Shown: piece after piece, positions 9,213 through 18,303 of the stretch | Layout of the letters: each line of letters begins with the position of its first letter | Numbering within the stretch: position 1 is the stretch's first letter | From: Lachnospiraceae bacterium | GTDB lineage: Bacteria > Bacillota > Clostridia > Lachnospirales > Lachnospiraceae | Assembly: GCA_009911195.1 (NCBI GenBank) | Contig: QXWV01000103.1 | Span: 1-52,698 of the forward strand | Length of the DNA: 52,698 nucleotides | Direction: 5' to 3' | The notes under the pieces: model-generated | What the model saw: the letters and a program-made list of their open reading frames with translations, nothing else | Told to the model about the DNA's origin: nothing | Database searches by the model: none | Translations under genes and position numbers: made by a program

Positions 9213-11513
9213 ATGTTTATTAGTATGGTTACATTATACTGGGCAGGGCAGTATGCAGCGGTTTTTCTGGGCTATTATCTGCTGATGTTTCTGTGGCCTT
9301 CTGTAGTATTCCGCAGATATTTGTGCGGAAAGGGGAAGCTGTACCATTTCAGCTTTTGTATTACAGTTCAGATAGTTTTAATTAATACGGCAATATTAGG
9401 CATGGGACTTCTTGGAGTGCTGAATAGGTGGACAGTTCTTTTAATAATGTACGGAATACCTATTCTGTCATTGCTAAAGGGGATTTCCCGGGAGGATATT
9501 TTGCGGCCGTTTGATTACATCTACCGTTTATCCATAGGGGCTTGCGGAATCCGTACTTTTTTCGGTGAGGCCAGAAAGGCTCTGGCAAGAGGGCTGAGAA
9601 AGCGGTGCAAAAGGTTATGGGGAATTTTGGAGCCGCATTTAATTGAATATTTCATCTTATCGGTGGCTGTAATTTATGGAATGGCTTATTTTTCCTATGC
9701 CTCATTTCGGGATTATTCCTATGGTTTTGGGGATATATATGTCCACCATGCCTGGATTCAGGGGCTGATGAACGGAAAAATCTTTTCTGGCGGTATTTAT
9801 CCGGAGGGGATGCATTGCTTTGTCTACTGTCTGCATACACTATTTGGAATCAGGGTTTACAGTATTTTGCTATTCCTTAACGGAATCCATATATCTGCCT
9901 TTTTGATTTCGGCTTATGGCCTGTTAAGGGAGGTATTCCGCTCCCGTTATACCCCGCTGTTTGCGTTGGCGCTGTTTTTGCTCCTGGATTTAAAGAGTGT
10001 CAATGCGGTATATGCCATGTCCCGTTTGCAGTTCACGATTCCGCAGGAGTTTGGCTTATTTTCCCAGTTTGTTTGCGCAAGATATCTGGTGCGCTATTTA
10101 AAGGACGGGCATGATGGCAAAGGGTCTGGCTTCAAGGGAAAGCTTAGGCAGTGTATTATGGACGAAAACCTGTTTCTGTTCATGATAGCATTGGCAGCCT
10201 CTATTGTAACACATTATTATGTAACGATTATGGCTTTCCTCCTATGCGCTTCCTTTGCGGTTGTTTTCTTTAGGAAAGTGTTTTCGAGGAAGAAGTTCCT
10301 GCCTTTGGTGGTTTCGGCTTTGTGCGGCCTGTTTATTGCTGCTGCGCCCATAGCGGCAGCACGTGCATCAGGGATTCCGTTTGAACGTTCCATCAACTGG
10401 GCAATGGGGGTGATGAACCATACAGCCCCTGAGGAGGAGGAGACTTTTAATATAGAACTTTATCATGAAATAGAGGAGAGCAGTGTTTTTGAAAAAGTTT
10501 TTCAGATGGGCTATTGTGAAGTTTACCATTCGGAAAGGGCAGGCCATATCGTGCTTTTTACAGGGGGTGCTGCTTTATTATGGCTTCTCTATCGTATTGG
10601 AGCCTGGATTTTAAAAGTGATTTTTTCCAAACGGATAGATAGAAACTGTTTTGATTCGCATTTGGCCATTATCATTGCATCTATCCTCTTTATGGTAGTT
10701 TATGCTTCCCGGGCAATTGAGCTTCCACAGCTTATTGCGGGCTCCAGGCTTTGTGCGGTGGAACAGATGCTTATTTTAACGGTGATGGTTATGCCGGTGG
10801 ATATGCTTTTTTCCGGGTTGGGCCTGTTTTGCCAAACTGTGGTCATGCAGTGCTTGGCCTTTCTTGGTGTAGCTGGTATTTATACGGCTGTATTGGTGGC
10901 AGGTGTGCTGCATGGCTCTTTATACATTGAGCTGACCCGTTATAATTCCAGCGTGATGGCAACCCAGGCTATTATAAAAGAAATTCCCAAAAACAGCTAT
11001 ACCATAGTGTCTACCACGGATGAGCTATACCAGATAACAACGGACGGCTATCACGAGGAATGGCTGACCTTCCTCGATAACAGCAAAAAAGAGGATTATA
11101 AGCTGCCTACAGAATATGTATTTCTATTTGTGGAAAAAAGGCCGCTTGCTTATGCTCAGATACATCTTTTTAACGGGCCGGCCTGGCTGATGTCACAGAA
11201 CCATATTGAGATTTTTGCCTATATTGACATGGAAAAAAGCTGCTGCCCGGAGATTACAGCTTCACAGATTTCGGAAGAGATGTCAGGGAGGGCGCTGAAG
11301 AAAGAAGAAAATGAATGGGATACTTACAAAATCCTGGCAAACCGCACGATAGTGGAGTCTAAGGCATATGAGTGGTGTCAGCGCTTTTCCAAGCTTTATC
11401 CGTATGAATGGAACATTGCTTATGAAGATGAAAATTTTGTCTGCTACTATTTTAAACAAGAGCCCAACTGCCCGTATAACCTGGCATTTGGACAGGAAAA
11501 TGGAGGAAGGTAA
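9213..11513 (+). CDS. Large multi-membrane protein, GT-C-like or polymerase candidate
   Basis: This 766-residue protein has about 12-14 membrane segments in its first 560 residues and a soluble C-terminal domain (about 580-766). After an early membrane segment it shows YGFGDIYVHHAWIQGLMNGK and then YPEGMHCFVYCLHTLFG, an acidic/His loop placed like the catalytic loop of GT-C glycosyltransferases. Such proteins use lipid-linked sugar donors outside the membrane or act as polymerases. The exact family was not recognised. Ribosome site AGAAAGGA lies before ATG 9213. It is followed after 13 bp by the DUF4874 gene, and the two may work as a pair on the outer face. Confidence 0.75.
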   Translation: MFISMVTLYWAGQYAAVFLGYYLLMFLWPSVVFRRYLCGKGKLYHFSFCITVQIVLINTAILGMGLLGVLNRWTVLLIMYGIPILSLLKGISREDILRPFDYIYRLSIGACGIRTFFGEARKALARGLRKRCKRLWGILEPHLIEYFILSVAVIYGMAYFSYASFRDYSYGFGDIYVHHAWIQGLMNGKIFSGGIYPEGMHCFVYCLHTLFGIRVYSILLFLNGIHISAFLISAYGLLREVFRSRYTPLFALALFLLLDLKSVNAVYAMSRLQFTIPQEFGLFSQFVCARYLVRYLKDGHDGKGSGFKGKLRQCIMDENLFLFMIALAASIVTHYYVTIMAFLLCASFAVVFFRKVFSRKKFLPLVVSALCGLFIAAAPIAAARASGIPFERSINWAMGVMNHTAPEEEETFNIELYHEIEESSVFEKVFQMGYCEVYHSERAGHIVLFTGGAALLWLLYRIGAWILKVIFSKRIDRNCFDSHLAIIIASILFMVVYASRAIELPQLIAGSRLCAVEQMLILTVMVMPVDMLFSGLGLFCQTVVMQCLAFLGVAGIYTAVLVAGVLHGSLYIELTRYNSSVMATQAIIKEIPKNSYTIVSTTDELYQITTDGYHEEWLTFLDNSKKEDYKLPTEYVFLFVEKRPLAYAQIHLFNGPAWLMSQNHIEIFAYIDMEKSCCPEITASQISEEMSGRALKKEENEWDTYKILANRTIVESKAYEWCQRFSKLYPYEWNIAYEDENFVCYYFKQEPNCPYNLAFGQENGGR

Positions 11514-11526
11514 AGGAGAGTCTGGT

Positions 11527-12942
11527 TTGCGAACAGAAATACTAATGGCAGCAGGGCTGCTTTGCATCTTTTTGCTTTTTCTGCTCTTTTTGTATGGAAA
11601 AAGTGTGATGATAGAAAAAAACGTATTTACGGAATCAAACCGGGAACTGAGAAATCCTAATTGCGGATTTTATTATATATACAGATTCATGATTCAGGAT
11701 GAGGAAACGGATTATGAAAAGCTTGTGAAGGAAAGTTACCAAAACGATACGGAGACAACAATTACGCTTTTGCAGATTAATTTGCAGAATTACCGGAATG
11801 GGGAGATTTCCCAAAGAGGGCTTGCCAATATAGAAAGTCTGTTCTGTGCAATGGAAAACATTGATAAGCGTTTGATTGTCCGTTTCCTGTATGACTGGGA
11901 TGGTATAGCATCCGGGCAGGAACCGGAAAGGCTGGATATTATTCTTTTGCATATACGGCAGTTGGAAGAGATTCTGTACCGACACCGGAAACAAATTTTT
12001 GTAATGCAGGGGCTTTTTATCGGGAACTGGGGAGAGATAAACGGTACGCCATATGCCAATAGTGAGGATATGAGGGAACTGGCTATAGCATTGGGCCAGG
12101 CAACGGACTCGGCTGTTTATCTGTCCGTGCGGATGCCGGCGCAGTGGCGCATGATTACGCAGATGAAAGGAGTGCCGGAGAAAACTTTACCTACAGACAT
12201 GTTGTCAGGGAGGCTTGGGCTGTTCAATGACGGTATGCTTGGAAACGAAAGCGACTATGGCACGTATGGAGTGGCAAGCGCAGAAGAGGCGGGGGCTTAT
12301 TCCCCCTGGAAGCGGGAGGAAGAGCTGGCTTTTCAGGAAAAGCTGTGCCGTTTTGTACCAAATGGCGGAGAAGTGATTGTGGAGAATGCATATAATGACC
12401 TGGAAAATGCGAGGAAGTATCTGGCCCTTACCCATGTTACCTATCTGAACAGGGATTATGACCAGGAGGTACTTAATAAATGGGCAGGGGAATTGGTGAG
12501 GGAAGAAGGCTGTTTTGATAAAATGGATGGGCTTACCTATATCCAAAGGCATTTAGGGTATCGGCTTTTGATAGCGGATACGGATATTTCCCAAAACTTT
12601 TGGAAAGGCAGCCTATCCGTAGAGGTGAAGATGAAAAATATAGGATTCGCCCCTATATACCGGGAGCCGGAAATCCGGCTGACAATTTGCGGCGGGGAAG
12701 AAAGGTATACTTATCTGCTCCATCAGTCTTTGAAAGAACTGGCAGGGGGAACACAAAGCGAGGAACTTTTGACGCTTGAGGAAGAGATTCCTTTGAGTGG
12801 GTTGTCAGAAAAGGAATATTCCTTATATCTATCCATAGTGGATACGGATACGGGAAAACATATTCTCTTGGCCAATGAACAGGAAGAAGAAGAGGAAGGA
12901 TATTTGCTGGGAAAGGTCTGCTTTCCTGGCAGGAGGGAATGA
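11527..12942 (+). CDS. Membrane-anchored DUF4874/DUF4832 protein, glycoside-hydrolase-like barrel
   Basis: The start is a TTG at 11527 with AGGAG 8 bp upstream. An ATG at 11500, inside the previous gene, is the alternative. One N-terminal membrane anchor precedes RNPNCGFYYIYRF, RLIVRFLYDWDG and GLFIGNWGEINGTPYA. This pattern is typical of DUF4874 followed by DUF4832, predicted TIM-barrel and beta-sandwich domains related to glycoside hydrolases and found in many polysaccharide loci. The 471-residue protein should sit outside the membrane and may trim, remodel or bind the exported glycan. No catalytic proof can be read from the sequence. Its stop overlaps the flippase start (ATGA). Confidence 0.8.
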   Translation: MRTEILMAAGLLCIFLLFLLFLYGKSVMIEKNVFTESNRELRNPNCGFYYIYRFMIQDEETDYEKLVKESYQNDTETTITLLQINLQNYRNGEISQRGLANIESLFCAMENIDKRLIVRFLYDWDGIASGQEPERLDIILLHIRQLEEILYRHRKQIFVMQGLFIGNWGEINGTPYANSEDMRELAIALGQATDSAVYLSVRMPAQWRMITQMKGVPEKTLPTDMLSGRLGLFNDGMLGNESDYGTYGVASAEEAGAYSPWKREEELAFQEKLCRFVPNGGEVIVENAYNDLENARKYLALTHVTYLNRDYDQEVLNKWAGELVREEGCFDKMDGLTYIQRHLGYRLLIADTDISQNFWKGSLSVEVKMKNIGFAPIYREPEIRLTICGGEERYTYLLHQSLKELAGGTQSEELLTLEEEIPLSGLSEKEYSLYLSIVDTDTGKHILLANEQEEEEEGYLLGKVCFPGRRE

Positions 12943-14474
12943 AAAGAGAAGGAATGATTAGGATGGAAAAGACACGGACAGAGCATTCCGCCAGAAATAC
13001 GTTGGCGGCAGTGATTTCCAGAATGACAGCCATCCTTATGGGATTTGCTGTCAGGGTTATTTTTACCCACATGCTGAGTGCGGCTTATGTGGGGGTTTGC
13101 GGCTTATTTTCCAATATTATAACGGTAATGGCTTTGCCGGAATTAGAGATTGTGGCAGCAGTTCCCTATGCATTGTATGAGCCTGTGGCACGGGGGGATA
13201 TCAAGAAACAGAAATCCTTGATGATGCTATACCGGAGGTTTTACCATGTGGTATCCGGTGCTATTCTGATTCTTGGCTTGCTGTTAATCCCTTTTCTGGA
13301 ATTCATATGCGGAAATCCGGAGATTGAGCATTTAACTCTGATTTATATGATGTTCCTGATGAATTCGGCCATATCCTACCTTTGGATTTATAAGCGTACT
13401 TTGATAGATGCCCATCAGATGATTTCCGTGGGCGTATGGTATCAAACTATCTTTTTAGTGATTCAGGATGTGGTGCAGATAGTTGTGTTATATTTCACAC
13501 GGAATTTCCTGCTGTTTTTATCCATCAGCCTGGTATGTACACTGGCAAGAAATATTGCGATTTCCTATAAGGCCGACAGGATGTACCCCTATTTAAAGGA
13601 GAGGGATATCGAGCCGCTGCCCAAAGAAGAGAGAAGGGGGATTTCCAGCAATATCCGAGCCTTGATGCTGCATAAAACGGGGAATGTCCTGGTAAATAAT
13701 ACGGATACTTTGCTGCTTTCCGTTTTAACAGGGCTCACCAGCGTAGGCAGCTATTATAACTATTACCTGGTCATAGGCTCTATGCGGCAGGTATTGAACC
13801 AGATTCTTCAGGGGATTACAGCCAGTGTGGGGAATCTGGGGGTGGGCGCGGACCGGAAAGAAATCAGGAAAATCTTCCAGGATGCCTTTTTTATAGGACA
13901 GTGGATTTTTGGGTTTTCGGCTATATGTATTTACGAATTCATCAATCCCTTTATGGAGGCAAGCTTCGGTAAGCAGTATGTGTTCCCCATGTCTGTGGTA
14001 TTTGTGCTTTGCCTTAAATTTTATATCACAGGGATGAGGCAGGCTGTGATGGTTTTTCGGGATGCCCTGGGGCTGTTTCGCCCGGACCGCTATAAAGTAG
14101 TGCTCGAAACGATACTGAACCTGGGGGTTTCCGTGGTTCTGGCGCTCCGGCTGGGAACATCGGGGGTTTTTATCGGAACTTTAGTCAGTATGCTGTTTAC
14201 CTCTGTCTGGATAGAGCCATTTATATTATACAGATATCTGGAAGTTCCGCTTAGGAAATATTTCGGCAGATATTTGATTTATGCAGGGATTACGGGTATG
14301 ACAGCTTTGGCGGTGCACAGGTTGTGCCTGGAATGGGGATTTTTAGGAAAGTGCATTTTCTGCCTTGTGGGAATCAATCTGTTGTGGCTGCTTTGCTATG
14401 GGAGAACAAGGGAATTCAAGGAAATATACCGCAGGGGATATGGTATTTTGCGCAGGAAAATGGAAAGGGCATAG
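12939..14474 (+). CDS. Wzx-type oligosaccharide flippase (MOP superfamily)
   Basis: This 511-residue protein has about 12-14 membrane segments and the N-terminal look of polysaccharide flippases (RNTLAAVISRMTAILMGFAV, then LSAAYVGVCGLFSNI). It should move lipid-linked repeat units across the membrane. ATG 12939 overlaps the previous stop. ATG 12963, with AAGGA 9 bp upstream, is an equally plausible start. It is a second transporter beside PelG, so the locus carries at least two export routes before the ABC exporter further on. Confidence 0.87.
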   Translation: MKREGMIRMEKTRTEHSARNTLAAVISRMTAILMGFAVRVIFTHMLSAAYVGVCGLFSNIITVMALPELEIVAAVPYALYEPVARGDIKKQKSLMMLYRRFYHVVSGAILILGLLLIPFLEFICGNPEIEHLTLIYMMFLMNSAISYLWIYKRTLIDAHQMISVGVWYQTIFLVIQDVVQIVVLYFTRNFLLFLSISLVCTLARNIAISYKADRMYPYLKERDIEPLPKEERRGISSNIRALMLHKTGNVLVNNTDTLLLSVLTGLTSVGSYYNYYLVIGSMRQVLNQILQGITASVGNLGVGADRKEIRKIFQDAFFIGQWIFGFSAICIYEFINPFMEASFGKQYVFPMSVVFVLCLKFYITGMRQAVMVFRDALGLFRPDRYKVVLETILNLGVSVVLALRLGTSGVFIGTLVSMLFTSVWIEPFILYRYLEVPLRKYFGRYLIYAGITGMTALAVHRLCLEWGFLGKCIFCLVGINLLWLLCYGRTREFKEIYRRGYGILRRKMERA

Positions 14475-14482
14475 TGATTAGA

Positions 14483-15601
14483 ATGGGAAAAGGAAAGGGA
14501 TGGGAAAAAGAAAATTGCTGTGGCTGCCAGGCATGCAAAGACATTTGCCCTGCCGGTGCGATTCATATGTATATGGATGGGGAAGGGTTCTTGTACCCGG
14601 AAACCGATGAGGGAAAATGTACGGGATGTGGGCTTTGCGAAAGCGTCTGCCCGCTAAAGAATAACAGCCGGGGAAGTGGGCAGGAGCTGTATTTTGGAAT
14701 GCAGGCAAAGGATGACAGGACGAGGTATTCCAGCTCTTCCGGAGGGATGTTCCCGCTTCTTGCCAGTGAAGTCCTTAAGAAGCAGGGGGTGGTTTACGGG
14801 GCAGGATATGGCAGCCGCATGGAGGTGCTGCATAAAAGTGCCCGAAATAGCGGGCAACTGGAAGGGATAAAGAGGACGAAATATGTGCAGAGCAGCCTGG
14901 ATGGAATTTACCGGGAAATCCAAAGGGAACTGGAGCAGGGGCATCAGGTGCTTTTTTGTGGAACACCCTGCCAGGCCCAGGCGCTCAGGCTTTTCCTTGG
15001 AGGAAAGGATGAGGGGCTCATTCTGGTGGACCTGATATGCTATGGCGTTGCATCCCCGGGAATATGGGGCGATTATGTAAAATATCTAGAGCGCAGATAT
15101 AAGGGGAAAATGAAGAATTTTTCTTTCCGCGATAAAAGAAACAGGGATAATGGGCATACCTGCTCTTTTATGATAGATGACAGGGAGGAAGCCCTCCCTT
15201 TGTACCAGGATGTTTTCAGCAGGATGTATGCAGGGAATTACAGTATAAGGCCGTCTTGCCATTGTTGCAGATTTTGTAAGACGGAGCGGAGCAGCGATTT
15301 TACCATAGGGGATTTCTGGGGAATAGAAAAGGTAAGGCCGGGCTTCGATGATGGCATGGGAAACTCGCTGGTTATTGTCCATACAAAAAAGGCAGAGGAA
15401 CTTTGGAAGGAACTGAAAAAGGAAACCCGATGGTTTGCGTGCCAAAAAGAAGATGTCCTGCAGCCAAGGCTTCAGACGCCTACAATGGCTGCGAAAAGGC
15501 GCGGGCTATTTATGAAGGCATATGAAAGGCTGCCCTTTTCCCTGTTTATAAACCTGGTGGGCGGCTGGAAGCAGGGGAGGAGGGCAAAAAAGGTTTTATG
15601 A
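14483..15601 (+). CDS. FrhB/FdhB-like iron-sulfur protein (coenzyme F420 hydrogenase beta-subunit family)
   Basis: This protein of about 370 residues has two N-terminal 4Fe-4S motifs, CCGCQACKDICP and CTGCGLCESVCP. The FrhB/FdhB N and C domains follow, with SSGGMFPLLA, VLFCGTPCQAQAL, LICYGVASPG and SDFTIGDFWG. Family members without a hydrogenase are common in polysaccharide loci next to pyruvyl transferases, and their reaction is not established. A flavin- and iron-sulfur-dependent sugar modification is an inference. GTG 14474 is an alternative start. It overlaps the next gene by 4 bp (ATGA). Confidence 0.87.
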   Translation: MGKGKGWEKENCCGCQACKDICPAGAIHMYMDGEGFLYPETDEGKCTGCGLCESVCPLKNNSRGSGQELYFGMQAKDDRTRYSSSSGGMFPLLASEVLKKQGVVYGAGYGSRMEVLHKSARNSGQLEGIKRTKYVQSSLDGIYREIQRELEQGHQVLFCGTPCQAQALRLFLGGKDEGLILVDLICYGVASPGIWGDYVKYLERRYKGKMKNFSFRDKRNRDNGHTCSFMIDDREEALPLYQDVFSRMYAGNYSIRPSCHCCRFCKTERSSDFTIGDFWGIEKVRPGFDDGMGNSLVIVHTKKAEELWKELKKETRWFACQKEDVLQPRLQTPTMAAKRRGLFMKAYERLPFSLFINLVGGWKQGRRAKKVL

Positions 15602-17247
15602 TAGAAACGATAATGGAACGTGTGAAATGGCACGAATGGGAATGGTATAAGCGCAGGAGGAGATATCGGCTGAGCAATGAAAAGCCTGTGATTATCGCTT
15701 CCAACTGTGTCGGAACATTGATTTATCATGATTTGAAGCTGCCATTTTATTCGCCCACCATCAATCTGTTTATTTGTATGGATGATTTCGTCCGTTTCCT
15801 GGGGAGGCTGGAGTGGTATCTGGAACAGCCGGTGGTGGAGGTATATGAGGACGGTATTCCATATCCCATAGGAATGCTGGCGGATATTAAAATTTATTTT
15901 ATGCATTACAATACTTTTGCTGAGGCGGTAAAAGCATGGGAAAGGCGGAAAACTAGGGTAACCCCGGAAAATCTCTTTATTTTTGGATGCGAGAGGGATA
16001 GATGTACCTATGAAACAATAAAGCAATTTGACAAGCTGCCTTATAAGCATAAGGTCATCTTTACACATAAGGACTATCCGGAAATTTCCTCGGCCTTTCA
16101 TATTCGGGGATTCGAGGAACAAAAGGAGCTGAGGAATGTTTTGGAATTCAGGAAGGACAGCTTTTGGAAAAGAAGATATATAGATGACTTTGATTATGTA
16201 TATTTTCTGAATGGATGGGAAAAACCGATGATTAGTGTTATTGTTCCGGTTTATGAGATGGCTTCTTATCTGGAAACCTGTGTGCAGTCCGTGTTAAAAC
16301 AGACCTATTCCAGCTTTGAACTAATCCTGGTAGATGATGGCTCGGAGGATGGCAGCGTGGAAATCGCCAGGAGACTATGTGTAGGGGAGGAACGGATTCG
16401 TTTGCTGACACAGGAGCACAAAGGCGTGTCGGCCGCCAGGAATGCAGGAATCCGGGCAGCAAAAGGGAAGTATCTTTTTTTCCTGGATAGCGATGATGCG
16501 ATTCATCCAAACCTTTTGGAGCGGCTATGCAAGCTGGCAGAGGAAAGCGGGGCGGGAGTATGCGCCTGCAGGGCTTGCAGTGTGATATCCAAAGATTTTG
16601 AGAAAACAAGGAAACGGCTGGATGAAAAGAGGTATGGAAGCAGCAGAAGAAGGATTGCCTGCCTGAAGGGCCGGGAGGCATTAAGCTCTTTGATATTTGA
16701 AAAAGAGTCAGGAGTCTGGTCGGTAGTATCGGGCAAGCTGATTCGAAGATGTGAGGTGGAAAACATATGGTTTGATGAAAATCTGACGAATGGGGAAGAT
16801 ACGAAATTCATGTATCAGCTACTGGAAAAGGGGATGGATGCGGCCATGGTAAAGTACAGCGGTTATTATTACCGAAAACGGGATGGCAGCGCCAGCCAAC
16901 TGCAAAATATGGAGGCATACAAAAGTATTTATAAATGCGACTGCTACATACGGGACAACGAAATGGGGCATGGCAGGGAGGCTCATGCAGTGCGGCGGGA
17001 ACGGACGATTATCGGAAAGCTTTCCGGCTGGCACGTGGCAGGGCATATGGAGGAGGGGCACATGCCCTGCCATAGGGAATTGGAAAAATATAGTGCGGAG
17101 CTGATGCAGGCTGAACGGGCATCTGAATTATGGAAACGGTTGGGAATCCGTATAAAACTGGAATATGCCCTTGCCTTTTATTTCTATCCGGCCTATGAGA
17201 TATGCCACATTCTCCGTCAGGCATTCCGCAGGATGAAAATATTATGA
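15598..17247 (+). CDS. DUF1919-GT2 glycosyltransferase fusion
   Basis: This 549-residue protein has two parts. Residues 1-200 match DUF1919 (IIASNCVGTLIYHDLKLP, YSPTINLFICMDDFVRFL, FIFGCERDRCTYE), a domain of unknown function in polysaccharide clusters, sometimes suspected to act as an acyl- or glycosyltransferase. Residues 210-549 form a GT-A family 2 glycosyltransferase with MISVIVPVYEMASYLETCV, LILVDDGSEDGS and the metal-binding FFLDSDDAIHP. The join suggests coupled steps on one acceptor. The GT2 half is a close paralogue of the next gene, pointing to a tandem duplication. Both junctions with neighbours are ATGA overlaps. Confidence 0.85.
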   Translation: MIETIMERVKWHEWEWYKRRRRYRLSNEKPVIIASNCVGTLIYHDLKLPFYSPTINLFICMDDFVRFLGRLEWYLEQPVVEVYEDGIPYPIGMLADIKIYFMHYNTFAEAVKAWERRKTRVTPENLFIFGCERDRCTYETIKQFDKLPYKHKVIFTHKDYPEISSAFHIRGFEEQKELRNVLEFRKDSFWKRRYIDDFDYVYFLNGWEKPMISVIVPVYEMASYLETCVQSVLKQTYSSFELILVDDGSEDGSVEIARRLCVGEERIRLLTQEHKGVSAARNAGIRAAKGKYLFFLDSDDAIHPNLLERLCKLAEESGAGVCACRACSVISKDFEKTRKRLDEKRYGSSRRRIACLKGREALSSLIFEKESGVWSVVSGKLIRRCEVENIWFDENLTNGEDTKFMYQLLEKGMDAAMVKYSGYYYRKRDGSASQLQNMEAYKSIYKCDCYIRDNEMGHGREAHAVRRERTIIGKLSGWHVAGHMEEGHMPCHRELEKYSAELMQAERASELWKRLGIRIKLEYALAFYFYPAYEICHILRQAFRRMKIL

Positions 17248-18281
17248 ATGGAGAAGGAAGAATGGTTTCGGTTATTGTTCCGGTTTACCAGTCAGCCCCT
17301 TATATCGACGCATGTGTACAATCAGTACTGGAGCAGACTTTGCAGGACTTTGAACTCATCCTGGTGGATGATGGCTCAGAAGATAATACAGCGGAAATCT
17401 GCCAAAGGTGGCAGGCATCCGATTCCCGTATCCGATTTTTGGCTCAGGGGCATAAAGGGGTCTCTGCTGCCAGGAACGCAGGAATAAGGGAAGCAAAAGG
17501 GGAATATCTTTTTTTCCTGGACAGCGATGACGCCATCCATCCAGAGCTGTTGGAAGCTTTGCGGGGATGGGCAAAGGAATGCAGGGCGGCAATGGCCGGG
17601 TGCAGCTACAGCTATGTACAATCCGCCAGCTTTCAAAAGCCTTTGGAGGCTACGGTATATCAGGGGCGGATGAAGGACCGTACCTACATGGATGCCCATG
17701 AGGCATTGGACTGCTTTATCCATGGAAGGGAAGAAGGAATCCTGTTTTCCATAGGGGGCAAGCTCCTTCGTAAGGATATGGCCGGGCCAGTGAGGTTTGA
17801 TGAGAGCCTGCAAAATGGGGAAGACACAAAATATATCTATCAACTGCTGCTTGGCGGAGTCGATGTGGGTATCCTGCATAAGCCATGGTACTTTTGCAGA
17901 CAACGGGAAGAAAGCGCCAGCCATAGGCGAACGCCCAAGATGTATGAAAGCACGTATCGGGCAGAACGGTATATCTGTGATGAGGAATGGCGAAATGGAA
18001 GAAAATCAAATGCAAAAGTAAGGGAATACTGCATTATCAGGCAAATGATAAACAGGTATATGGAAAGCAGGCAAAAACAGGACCAAGGGTTCATTGACTG
18101 TTTAAGAAACCAGGCGGAGGCTGAGCCTTCCCTGGAGATTTGGGGACAGTTAAGCCTGGGGGCAAGGGCTGAATTTTACCTGGCATTCCATAGTGCTGTG
18201 CTTTATAAAGCTTTCTGCTATTTCTGGGAAATGGTATCAGAACATAGAAGTAGGATACGGGAATGGAAAAAACATCTGTAA
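17244..18281 (+). CDS. GT2 family glycosyltransferase
   Basis: This enzyme of about 345 residues has VSVIVPVYQSAPYIDACVQS, LILVDDGSEDNT, HKGVSAARNAGIREAKG and FFLDSDDAIHP, the donor and DxD-type metal sites of family 2. ATG 17244 overlaps the previous stop. ATG 17262, preceded by GGAGAAGGA, is possible. It is nearly identical in its core motifs to the GT2 half of the upstream fusion. The C-terminal third (GGKLLRKD, NGEDTKYIYQLL) is typical of capsule glycosyltransferases of the Eps/Cps type. Confidence 0.88.
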   Translation: MNGEGRMVSVIVPVYQSAPYIDACVQSVLEQTLQDFELILVDDGSEDNTAEICQRWQASDSRIRFLAQGHKGVSAARNAGIREAKGEYLFFLDSDDAIHPELLEALRGWAKECRAAMAGCSYSYVQSASFQKPLEATVYQGRMKDRTYMDAHEALDCFIHGREEGILFSIGGKLLRKDMAGPVRFDESLQNGEDTKYIYQLLLGGVDVGILHKPWYFCRQREESASHRRTPKMYESTYRAERYICDEEWRNGRKSNAKVREYCIIRQMINRYMESRQKQDQGFIDCLRNQAEAEPSLEIWGQLSLGARAEFYLAFHSAVLYKAFCYFWEMVSEHRSRIREWKKHL

Positions 18282-18303
18282 AAAGGCCGTAGGGGTGGAT
18301 GAT

